Assembly: GCA_011390955.1 (NCBI GenBank)
Contig: JAABRM010000023.1
Coordinates: 1 to 64,000, forward strand
DNA length: 64,000 nt
Source: Oscillatoriales cyanobacterium
GTDB taxonomy: Bacteria; Cyanobacteriota; Cyanobacteriia; Cyanobacteriales; Laspinemataceae
Direction: 5' to 3'
Under the pieces are notes generated by a model. It was given only the letters and a program-made list of their open reading frames with translations, was not told the DNA's origin and searched no databases. Position 1 is the stretch's first letter, and the number at the start of each line of letters is the position of its first letter. Both the position numbers and the translations under genes were made by a program. Shown piece after piece: positions 42,751 through 50,186 of the stretch.

Positions 42751-43959
42751 ATGGGCATGAGATATTTTCGAGATTATAATGACAGCCCCATGTATAGAAA
42801 AAATCAAGAACAAGACCTGTTAAGAAATGGTTGGCGACCCTTGTATCGTGACCTGGATCCGCAATTTTTATTAGAACTTCTGTCTAACGATCCGTGGAAA
42901 ATCACTCAAAAAAGTTTAGATTTACTGAGTCGAATTGCCGATAATTTAGGCAGAACCAACTATGCTTGGTGGGCGAATATTTTGAATTTGTTTTCTGAAG
43001 ATTTACGCTATAATATCGATGAGTTTTGGGACTATATTACCCCAGAACCGCCCCTGCCTAATCAGGATTATCTAGAAAATTTGACTACAGAAACTCCGGT
43101 ATTCCAGTTGGTCAACCGGGATACGATTCCCATTGATTATGTTCTCCGCAGGCTACAAGAAATTACCGTTTTCGCAATTTTAGATTTAATCGATCGCCCG
43201 GATATGATTCTCCAATGTTACGATGAGCGACATTTTTATTATCCCATCGATCGCTTTGACAAATGGGAAAAACTAGATGCGATCGGCACCATTTTTGCTT
43301 ATTGGTCAAAACCAGATATCTGGCTGCAAATTAACAGTGGGGGCAGTACCATTAAACGATATACTCTCATGGCCAAAAAATTAGGTTATTTGGTCAGCCA
43401 AGCTACCAAAAATTTAGCGGTGATGCTGAGTGGTTATCAAACTCGCGTGGGGAAAATTCACAGCCAATATCCCCTGAGTTCTTTTCCTAGCAATATTCAA
43501 AGCTTTACCCATGAGGTGAAAGAAGCTATTCTCAACCAAGAACAATTAGCAGTTCTGGTCCAAGGAAAGCCCGGAACCGGAAAAACTGCCTGGACACAAG
43601 CGATCGCTCACGAAATTTTATCCCCCTTGGGTTATGTGGTATTTATTCTTGACCATGATGCCGTAGAAAACTTTATCCCACCGAGTTATTTAGAGCGGAT
43701 TTGCTTAATTATTAATGAAGCGGATAACTTAGCCCAAGATCGAGCCAGAGAAGCGGCTCAATGGACGAGCAAAACTGAGCATATTCTCAGTTTACTTGAT
43801 GGGACTTTATACAAAAGTGTGATTTCAGAATCGGGGATTCAAGACCAACAGCGTTTGGTGGTTTTAATGACCTGTAATACTACCGAAAGACTCGATCCGG
43901 CTTTTTTACGCAAAGGTCGAGTTGATTTAATCTCTGAATTTACTTATCAGTTTGTTTGA
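42751..43959 (+). CDS. AAA+ ATPase with Asn in place of the Walker B Asp
   Basis: From the ATG at 42751 the protein has 402 residues. A TTG nine bases upstream and an ATG at 42757 are alternatives; none has a clear ribosome site. The N-terminal 230 residues are helical (RNGWRPLYRDLDPQFLLELL; WWANILNLFSEDLRYNIDEF) with no recognised family. The AAA+ domain has Walker A GKPGTGKT (272-279) and a Walker B reading CLIINEADNL (about 318-327), where Asn replaces the usual Asp while the catalytic Glu remains. It also has sensor-1 VVLMTCNTTERLD and an RKGRVDL arginine-finger region. It may be a remodelling ATPase; the substrate is unknown. It overlaps no gene and is followed by a hairpin, then kptA. 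Confidence 0.75.
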   Translation: MGMRYFRDYNDSPMYRKNQEQDLLRNGWRPLYRDLDPQFLLELLSNDPWKITQKSLDLLSRIADNLGRTNYAWWANILNLFSEDLRYNIDEFWDYITPEPPLPNQDYLENLTTETPVFQLVNRDTIPIDYVLRRLQEITVFAILDLIDRPDMILQCYDERHFYYPIDRFDKWEKLDAIGTIFAYWSKPDIWLQINSGGSTIKRYTLMAKKLGYLVSQATKNLAVMLSGYQTRVGKIHSQYPLSSFPSNIQSFTHEVKEAILNQEQLAVLVQGKPGTGKTAWTQAIAHEILSPLGYVVFILDHDAVENFIPPSYLERICLIINEADNLAQDRAREAAQWTSKTEHILSLLDGTLYKSVISESGIQDQQRLVVLMTCNTTERLDPAFLRKGRVDLISEFTYQFV

Positions 43960-44004
43960 GGCACAATCGAGATCGCCGACCTATTTCACAAATAGAAAAA
44001 ATCT

Positions 44005-44023
44005 CCCCCCTTTTTTAGGGGGG
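44005..44023 (+). terminator. Hairpin between the ATPase and kptA
   Basis: CCCCCC-TTTTTTA-GGGGGG is a strong 6-bp GC stem, 45 bp after the ATPase stop. It lacks a 3' T-run and is a common interspersed palindrome in cyanobacteria, so termination is only possible. Confidence 0.4.
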
Positions 44024-44059
44024 TTGGAGAGAACCATAGGGGATTTGGCAATAGATATA

Positions 44060-44608
44060 ATGAATCAATCGCGATTAGTAAAAATTAGTAAATATCTGAG
44101 TTATCATTTACGTCACCAGCCAGAAAAACTGGGTTTAACTCTGGATGTTGGCGGTTGGGTTCCGGTAGAAATGCTGTTAGCAGCCGCTGCAAAAGATGGC
44201 TTTCCCCTTTCGGCGGATGAGTTGGAAGCAGTGGTGGCTAACAATGATAAAAAACGCTTTTCTTTTGATGAAAATAAAGGTAAAATTAGGGCAAATCAAG
44301 GCCATAGTGTTGCGGTTGACCTCCAGTTAGCAGCAGTCAAGCCTCCAGAGAAGCTTTATCACGGTACGGCAGCAGGTGCGGTAGATTCAATTCTGAACCA
44401 AGGATTGCAGAAAATGAGCCGTCATCATGTGCATTTGTCCGCCGAAATTGCGATCGCCAAAAAGGTAGGAGAACGCCACGGTCGTCCGGTGGTCTTTATG
44501 GTAGATGCTGCCGCTATGGATGCCCAAGGTTATCCGTTTTATCGGAGTGATAATGGCGTTTGGTTGGTGGATAAAGTGCCGCCAGAATTTTTGCAGCTTT
44601 TACAGTAA
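44060..44608 (+). CDS. kptA: RNA 2'-phosphotransferase (KptA/Tpt1)
   Basis: This is 182 residues from the ATG at 44060; an upstream TTG at 43952 reads through the hairpin and is rejected. The family pattern is complete: LVKISKYLSYHLRHQPEKLG with the conserved Arg/His, an LDVGGWVPVEMLL winged-helix region, NDKKRFSF, LYHGTAAGAVDSILNQGL, MSRHHVHLSAE and GRPVVFMVDAAAM. The Arg-His-Arg residues of Tpt1 enzymes are present. KptA moves a 2'-phosphate from RNA to NAD, forming ADP-ribose 1''-2'' cyclic phosphate. In bacteria the natural substrate is unclear because tRNA splicing of the eukaryotic kind is absent. It lies between the AAA+ ATPase and a protein of unknown function, which follows after 39 bp. 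Confidence 0.9.
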   Translation: MNQSRLVKISKYLSYHLRHQPEKLGLTLDVGGWVPVEMLLAAAAKDGFPLSADELEAVVANNDKKRFSFDENKGKIRANQGHSVAVDLQLAAVKPPEKLYHGTAAGAVDSILNQGLQKMSRHHVHLSAEIAIAKKVGERHGRPVVFMVDAAAMDAQGYPFYRSDNGVWLVDKVPPEFLQLLQ

Positions 44609-44647
44609 TTACAGCAAATTACCTGAAATTTCTGGCAAAGATAATTT

Positions 44648-45490
44648 ATGGCAGATATTAGAAATTTAATCAAGCAAATTGCCGCCGAATCAGCCCAACT
44701 TTGCCAAACCCAATTTGTTGCCCCGTCGGTCAGGGGAGGCAAGGTGAGAATTCGTGTGGCGGGGTTGATTTATACTTTTATCCCGGAACCGAAAACGTTT
44801 GAAGGTTGGGGCATTTTTCAGCCGATCGATGAGAAAACTGCCCGGTTGGTGGCGGAGGCAGATTTACCAGAGATTACGGAATATTTAGCCCAATTTCCTT
44901 TAGTGCGTTTGTGGTTAGTCGATCGCATTCAAGGGAAAAGTTGGTTAGCTTATCCGGTGAATGAGTCGGATTTGCGGCAGCGCGTCGGATTAATTCAGTC
45001 CGTGGTTCAGCCCGTGGTGGTGCATTTGGTGAGTGAGGCTGGATCCTTTGACCCGATTGTGGCCCGATTTGATGGGGCTTCTTGGTGGTTTGAAGCGATC
45101 GATCGACGGGCAGATCCGATCGCGACCCAGGAGTTGCAAGACCAATTTCAGCAGATGATACCACCGGAAAAACTGCGATTTAAAGGGATGACTCCAGAAA
45201 TGCGAATCGCTTATGAGTTGCGGGCAAACCGGAGTGGCAATTTCCATCAGAAAAGTGATGAATGGCGTTTACAGCAGGCTTTGAAAATGGGGGGCGGTGC
45301 GTTACAAAAGTTTGAAGATCGCGGGGATGATTATTGGTTGGTGGAATGGACTACGACTACAGGGGAATGTCATACTTCGGCGATCGCTAAAGAAGATTTG
45401 ACGGTAATTAGTGCCGGAATTTGTTTGAGTGGGGGCGATCGCCTGTTTGATTTGCAGTCTTTAGTCGGAGTCGTGGAACAACGGGATTAA
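44648..45490 (+). CDS. Protein of unknown function linked to kptA
   Basis: This 280-residue soluble protein (MADIRNLIKQIAAESAQLCQ start) has a predicted alpha/beta fold: VRIRVAGLIYTFIPEPKTFE, then LVRLWLVDRIQGKSWLAYPV, and a second half with an FDGASWWFEAIDRRADP motif, GMTPEMRIAYELRANRSG and a WLVEWTTTTGECHTS strand pair. No family was recognised and no transmembrane helix or signal is visible. It begins 39 bp after kptA on the same strand, so the two are probably co-transcribed. Its stop is followed immediately by an ATACCATTT-type element end. Confidence 0.7.
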   Translation: MADIRNLIKQIAAESAQLCQTQFVAPSVRGGKVRIRVAGLIYTFIPEPKTFEGWGIFQPIDEKTARLVAEADLPEITEYLAQFPLVRLWLVDRIQGKSWLAYPVNESDLRQRVGLIQSVVQPVVVHLVSEAGSFDPIVARFDGASWWFEAIDRRADPIATQELQDQFQQMIPPEKLRFKGMTPEMRIAYELRANRSGNFHQKSDEWRLQQALKMGGGALQKFEDRGDDYWLVEWTTTTGECHTSAIAKEDLTVISAGICLSGGDRLFDLQSLVGVVEQRD

Positions 45491-45728
45491 TACCATTTAC
45501 AAAAATTTATCCAACAACCCCTAAAATTCGTAGGGTGGGCAAAAAATTTGACCCGCCCTACCATATATGATGGGGGAATTTTGCCCACCCTACAATATAA
45601 ATACTACAATATAAATACTACAATATAAATACTGTCAGACCCTAACATTCTTCGGGTGGGCAAAAAATTTGACCCGCTTTACCATATATGATGGGGTAAT
45701 TTTGCCCACCCTACAATATAAATATAAG
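45490..45728. mobile_element. ATACCATTT-family element, internally duplicated
   Basis: It starts with ATACCATTTACAAAAATTTATCCAACA. It contains the hairpin-rich block GTAGGGTGGGCAAAAAATTTG...TTTTGCCCACCCTAC twice (about 45530-45593 and 45653-45715), joined by three TACAATATAAATAC units. The right inverted end is absent. Compare the complete copy at 48692-48838. It occupies the gap before the CrtI-type gene. Confidence 0.65.
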
Positions 45729-45738
45729 GTGAAATTAG

Positions 45739-47238
45739 ATGAAAATTGTGGTCATTGGCAGTGGCTTTGGCGGTTTATCGGCAGCAATTAGATTGCAAGC
45801 CCAAGGACATCAGGTGCAGATTTTGGACAAGCGCGATCGCCCAGGAGGTCGGGCTTATGTCTATGAACAAGATGGCTTTATTTTTGATGGCGGGCCGACG
45901 ATTATTACCGCGCCCCAGTTGATTGATGAGTTATTCCAACTACATGGCAAAAAAACCAGTGATTATGTCCAGTTAGTTCCCCTTGACCCTTTTTATACTG
46001 TGAGATTTGCCGATGGTTCCGCTTTTTATTACAACAGCGATCGCCATGCTTTAATTGAGCAAATTCGGCAATTTAATCCCGCAGATGTGGCGGGATACGA
46101 GCGATTTGCTCAAGCTACGGAGCAAATTTATCAAAAAGGGTTTCCCTTGATGACCAAAGCCTTTAGCCGGTTTACGGATATGTTGCCAGTGGCGCCGGAT
46201 ATGTTGCAGTTGCAATCCTATAAATCCGTAACCTCGTTTGTGAATCAATATATTAAGGATGAAAGATTGCGGCAAGTTTTCAGTTTTCATCCTTTATTGA
46301 TTGGGGGAAATCCTTTTACCAGTTCGGCTATTTATGCCATGATTCACCAATTAGAACAACATCAAGGAATTTGGTATGCAATGGGCGGCACTGGGGCGCT
46401 AGTTCAAGCCTTGGTGCGCTTGTTTACAGAAATGGGCGGGGAAATTTTCCTCAATACTGAGGTTGAGCAAATTTCTATTAATGAAAATACCCGCAAAGCC
46501 GATGGGGTGAACCTGAAAAATGGGGAATTTATTGCCGCTGATGTGATTGTGAGTAATGGGGATGTCGCCCATACTTATCTGAATTTGGTGCCGGAAAAGT
46601 TTCGCCGAAAATATCGCGATCGCCGCATCAAAAAGATGAATTATTCTATGTCGTTATTTGTCCTCTACTTCGGCACCAATCGCCGTTATGAGCAAATGGG
46701 ACACCATGAAATTATCATGGCCCCACGGTATCGGGAGTTAATGCAGGATATTTTTGACCGCAAGCAGTTAGCGGCGGATTTTTCCTTATATTTACATCGT
46801 CCCACTGCCACGGATCCGGCGATCGCCCCTGAAGGTTGTGACGCTTGGTATGTTCTGTCTCCCGTACCCAATTTAGCGGGGCCGACGGATTGGCGAACTC
46901 AGGCGAAATCTTACCGAGATCAAATTATCCACTATTTAGAACAGCGTTACTTGCCAAATTTATCTCGACATATTGTTACAGAACGTTACATCGATCCCCT
47001 GCATTTCCGGGATACCCTCAATAGTTACTTGGGCAGTGCGTTTTCCGTGCAACCGACTTTGATGCAATCCGCTTGGTTTCGACCCCACAATCATAGCGAA
47101 GATGTGGCAAATCTTTATCTGGTGGGGGCTGGGACTCATCCAGGGGCAGGAATTCCCGGAACGATCTGTTCTGGCAAAATCGTCGCCGAAGCGATCGCCT
47201 CTCGGTCATCCTCTCCCCCCTCAAACCCCTTTAATTAA
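45739..47238 (+). CDS. CrtI-type phytoene desaturase-like oxidoreductase
   Basis: This 499-residue flavoprotein has the N-terminal dinucleotide motif VVIGSGFGGLSAAIRLQAQG, then RPGGRAYVYEQDGFIFDGGP, typical of bacterial CrtI. The C-terminal FAD-binding signature is NLYLVGAGTHPGAGIPGTIC. Known CrtI members perform carotenoid desaturation at the membrane. Most cyanobacteria use the CrtP/CrtQ/CrtH set instead; CrtI is known from Gloeobacter, so the exact reaction of this copy (phytoene desaturation versus another carotenoid step) is uncertain. An AAGGTG lies eight bases before the ATG. No other carotenoid gene is nearby. Confidence 0.75.
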   Translation: MKIVVIGSGFGGLSAAIRLQAQGHQVQILDKRDRPGGRAYVYEQDGFIFDGGPTIITAPQLIDELFQLHGKKTSDYVQLVPLDPFYTVRFADGSAFYYNSDRHALIEQIRQFNPADVAGYERFAQATEQIYQKGFPLMTKAFSRFTDMLPVAPDMLQLQSYKSVTSFVNQYIKDERLRQVFSFHPLLIGGNPFTSSAIYAMIHQLEQHQGIWYAMGGTGALVQALVRLFTEMGGEIFLNTEVEQISINENTRKADGVNLKNGEFIAADVIVSNGDVAHTYLNLVPEKFRRKYRDRRIKKMNYSMSLFVLYFGTNRRYEQMGHHEIIMAPRYRELMQDIFDRKQLAADFSLYLHRPTATDPAIAPEGCDAWYVLSPVPNLAGPTDWRTQAKSYRDQIIHYLEQRYLPNLSRHIVTERYIDPLHFRDTLNSYLGSAFSVQPTLMQSAWFRPHNHSEDVANLYLVGAGTHPGAGIPGTICSGKIVAEAIASRSSSPPSNPFN

Positions 47239-47386
47239 TCCCTTTCATTAATAATTTTCCCTTCCCCTCCCGGCTTTGACGCCGTTTCCCGTCGGTTTGG
47301 GGCGTGACCCCCGATCCGTAAATCCTCGGAGAATAGCCGATTTTTCGGTCAGCAAATTCGGTCAGCAAAAAGTAGATCGATTATGG

Positions 47387-47416
47387 TTGACAAAAGAGAA
47401 AAACTAGAGTTATAAT
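47387..47416 (+). promoter_or_regulatory. Consensus sigma-70-type promoter
   Basis: TTGACA (47387-47392) and TATAAT (47411-47416) are both perfect consensus hexamers, separated by 18 bases. The expected transcription start is about 47423-47425. This is the best promoter match in the window. Confidence 0.8.
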
Positions 47417-47423
47417 CTATTCA

Positions 47424-47540
47424 TGTAAGAAGTTTGTGGCGGTTTTATAGCATCCACAAATTATCTCCCCCTTATGGGCGATCGCAACTCTCAAATTTCT
47501 TTTCAAGACATAGTTGAGGCGATCGCCTTTTTATTTTTTT
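47424..47540 (+). ncRNA. Candidate small RNA (about 115 nt)
   Basis: Downstream of the perfect promoter the sequence folds into two stems. The first is TTTGTGG/CCACAAA (47433-47439 / 47454-47460). The second is a terminator stem, GGCGATCGC-AACT (47477-47489) with AGTT-GAG-GCGATCGCC (47512-47527), followed by an 18-base T-rich run (47528-47546). Between them lies the unpaired CTCCCCCTTAT. No coding frame is evident. It matches no small RNA I recognise. The alternative is a leader with an attenuator for the gene at 47660. Confidence 0.55.
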
Positions 47541-47659
47541 TATTTTTATCCACAAACAGAATTTCTCCGATAGCGATATCCTCCTGGGTATTCTGGTGAG
47601 GCGATCGCCAGTTATAGTAAAAAGGATTAACTTTGAGATTTGCGAGAAATACTAGGCTT

Positions 47660-48688
47660 ATGACGGTTTTTCAAGGGCGATCGAATTCGGCGCTAAACCA
47701 ATGGATTTTCTATGCTTTTGTGGCACTCATCCTGATGACGATGTGCTTATCCCTGGGGGGATACTTGGGCTTATACCATCAATATTTGGATATCACCAAT
47801 TCTTTTAAAGCCCAATACTTAGCGATCGGAATTTCTGCTTTAGTTTACTTTTTTTTAACGCAGCGGCAACAATGGGTCGTGGTGAGTTTAGTGAGTATTT
47901 TTATCAATGGCATGGAAGTTTTGCCTTGGTATATTCCCCAAGGAATTGCTGCCAGCAATCCCCCGCAAACCCTGCGAGTTTTGGCGTTTAATGTATTAGC
48001 TAGTAACTCTGAATCCGATCGGGTAATTTCTTGGGTAAAAACCGAAAAACCTGATATTGCCATTTTTATGGAAGCGAGTAATCAATGGATTAAACAACTG
48101 AAGAATTTAGATGATACTTTTTCTTATCATGTGAGTGCGGAAAAGATTGATATCCAAATTTATAGCACTCTGCCCCTAGAAAATCCTAAGCTAAACATTC
48201 ATGGTAAAAATCGTGGCTATGTGATTGCGGATATTAATCAAGGGGCTAATTTTTCCCTGATTGCCAGTCATGCTTATCCGCCAGTGGTATTTGGTCAGGA
48301 GGGATTTAACTTGCGGAATGAACAGTTAAAAGAAATGGGTGAAACTGTTACGCAACTAGAAAAACCTGTAGTGGTGGCGGGAGATTTAAACGTGACGATG
48401 TGGTCGCCATATTATCAAAATAACTTTAAAAATGCCCAGTTAAGAAATACTCGTCAAGGTTTCGGCATTTTGCCCACTTATGAAGCGAAAAATTTCTTCA
48501 AAGCTATTCCCGTTGACCATTGCTTAGTCAGTGAGGAAATTCAAGTGGCCGATCTGCGCCTTGGGCCTAGTTTAGGTTCAGATCATGTGCCGATTATTGC
48601 CGATTTAGTGGTGCCTAATTTGGTGAAAAATCAGCAATTCTTTAACCCAGAGGTTCAGCCAGAGTTGAAGCCAGCGATTAAATTGTAA
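47660..48688 (+). CDS. Membrane-anchored endonuclease/exonuclease/phosphatase-family protein
   Basis: The ATG at 47660 gives 342 residues. A TTG at 47633 with AAAGGA upstream would add nine and cannot be excluded. Three hydrophobic helices lie in the first 95 residues (FYAFVALILMTMCLSLGGYL; YLAIGISALVYFFL; VVVSLVSIFINGM). An EEP-fold domain follows: LRVLAFNVLAS, PDIAIFMEAS (metal-binding Glu), LIASHAYPP, VVVAGDLNVT and LGSDHVPIIADL with the terminal catalytic histidine. The domain probably faces the periplasm and hydrolyses a phosphodiester or phosphate ester. The substrate is unknown. The candidate small RNA lies just upstream and might be its leader. Confidence 0.8.
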   Translation: MTVFQGRSNSALNQWIFYAFVALILMTMCLSLGGYLGLYHQYLDITNSFKAQYLAIGISALVYFFLTQRQQWVVVSLVSIFINGMEVLPWYIPQGIAASNPPQTLRVLAFNVLASNSESDRVISWVKTEKPDIAIFMEASNQWIKQLKNLDDTFSYHVSAEKIDIQIYSTLPLENPKLNIHGKNRGYVIADINQGANFSLIASHAYPPVVFGQEGFNLRNEQLKEMGETVTQLEKPVVVAGDLNVTMWSPYYQNNFKNAQLRNTRQGFGILPTYEAKNFFKAIPVDHCLVSEEIQVADLRLGPSLGSDHVPIIADLVVPNLVKNQQFFNPEVQPELKPAIKL

Positions 48689-48691
48689 TTG

Positions 48692-48838
48692 ATACCATTT
48701 ACAAAAAATTATGCAACAATAAGTATTTATATTGTAGGGTGGGCAAAATTCCACCATCATATATGGTAGGGTGGGTAAAATATGCCTGCCCACCCTACGA
48801 ATGTTAGGGGCTGTTGGATGAATTTTTGTAAATGGTAT
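48692..48838. mobile_element. MITE-like element, ATACCATTT family, complete copy
   Basis: This 147-bp element has terminal inverted repeats of about 27 bp (ATACCATTTACAAAAAATT... at the left and ...AATTTTTGTAAATGGTAT at the right). The interior has GTAGGGTGGGCAAAATTCC, ATATATGG and GCCTGCCCACCCTACG hairpins. It lies between two convergent genes. No target-site duplication was clear. Confidence 0.75.
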
Positions 48839-48845
48839 TACTTGT

Positions 48846-49598
48846 TTAATTTAACGGTTCAGTTGCCAAGTCATTTAGACCGACCTCATTTAGTAAATTT
48901 TCCCATCTATTTTCAAAGGTGGGATTGTTGGGGTCTGATTGACGTAGATCCGCTAAACTGGCCATTAAATCATACCAGAGGAGTTCGCTGGCGTACTTTT
49001 CTAGGCGATCGCTTGGGGAAACCGTTTGAATTTGTTTCTGAATTAATTCACTATTTTCGATTCGGTTAATCCAGCCACCCACCACAGAACTTGCCGCTAA
49101 ATCAGTTTCACTACAAATTAAACTAAATGACCAAAGGTAACTTCTACCTTCTTGCAAAGGATTGACATAAGTGGGAATATCAATGCGGTAAATGCCCTCT
49201 TGTCCGTTACCTAAGAACTCTTGCTTGTAAAGCAAATTTTCGTTTTCATCCCGAAGTTCAAACTCCATTTTGGTTTTTTCGGGAGTTGAAGGCACATATA
49301 AGAAAATGCTGGGATATGGTGAGGCAGTTCGACCGATTTCTGATTCAGGAACGATCGCGGTCAAAGGTTTGAGCCCGATTGGGCAACTGCCTCTGGTTGC
49401 CCCACCGACTCTTCGACCGGGTGCATTTCCCGCGTTCTCTGTCTCAAAGGCATTCCAATCACTACCTAATCCTTGACTGATTTCCCTGGACTGGATCGGA
49501 GTTTGGGCTTGGGTTCGGGCGATCGGGGTACTAAAGAGTCCCAGAAAGAGAAACAGAGAAATTGACAATATATTTAGAGGATACTTTTTCCCAGACAT
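48846..49598 (-). CDS. Secreted DUF928-family protein
   Basis: This 250-residue protein has a signal peptide (ILSISLFLFLGLFSTPIAR, cleavage near AQA). It then has the DUF928 hallmark PGRRVGGATRGSCPIGLKPL, FLYVPSTPEKTKMEFELRD, a beta-strand region, YLWSFSLICSETDLAAS and a helical tail with YASELLWYDLMASLADLR. Two cysteines (GSCPIG, LICSET) probably form a disulfide. In cyanobacteria DUF928 genes often sit next to TPR-CHAT and CHASE2 genes. Here the DUF928 gene is alone, 24 kb from the CHAT/CHASE2 pair. The role is unknown. A CCGGGG-AAAAC-CCCCGG hairpin lies about 30 bp upstream of the start. Confidence 0.8.
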   Translation of the reverse strand: MSGKKYPLNILSISLFLFLGLFSTPIARTQAQTPIQSREISQGLGSDWNAFETENAGNAPGRRVGGATRGSCPIGLKPLTAIVPESEIGRTASPYPSIFLYVPSTPEKTKMEFELRDENENLLYKQEFLGNGQEGIYRIDIPTYVNPLQEGRSYLWSFSLICSETDLAASSVVGGWINRIENSELIQKQIQTVSPSDRLEKYASELLWYDLMASLADLRQSDPNNPTFENRWENLLNEVGLNDLATEPLN

Positions 49599-50186
49599 AA
49601 TAAACCTGCTTGCTTGAAATTACCTACCGGGGAAAACCCCCGGACAAATGATTAATTTACCAAATGTCTCAAAAACACGATATTTATGATATTTTCTCGT
49701 TTGGTAGTTGGCTTGTTCGGTAGATGCACGTCATTTAATCCGGGTCAGATTTAGGAGATGCGAAACGTTTACTAAATACCAGAGACTTTTAAAACCGATT
49801 GGTTCCCTAGATCGCAGCCCGGATATGCATCGATCTCTGGTGGCTAAAGAAACGCTCTCTCTGAACAGATAAAGTTCAGTACCCGTTGATAGAGTACCCT
49901 GGTAGAGTAAAAGCTATCCTCATGGGAAACGAGGCGATCGCCTTTATGCTGCTTCCTTGATGCTGTATTGTGCCTTTGGATCCTTGGGTTCAGAGCAGTT
50001 TAACCAGGAGCCAGCCTAGCAACCCAGCAGAGAAACTTTTATTCTATGATAACTGCTGATTTCCGTTCCGCCTAGTGGCCAGGGTTAAAAATTTAAGCAT
50101 AATTTAATCTTGGCTAGAGTCAGGGAAGGAAAAGGCAAGGGTATGATTCAGACACCCGGTTTAATTTTAGCAATCTGACATTCTGT
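49599..50186. other. Divergent intergenic region
   Basis: About 590 bp between divergent starts. It holds the CCGGGG..CCCCGG hairpin at 49627-49643 in the DUF928 leader and a HIP1 octamer near 49930. No promoter, RNA or gene was identified with confidence. Confidence 0.4.

Noticed and set aside
43952-44059. N-terminal extension of KptA from a TTG start
   Set aside because: It would translate the CCCCCCTTTTTTAGGGGGG hairpin and overlaps the ATPase stop; the ATG at 44060 matches the family's length.
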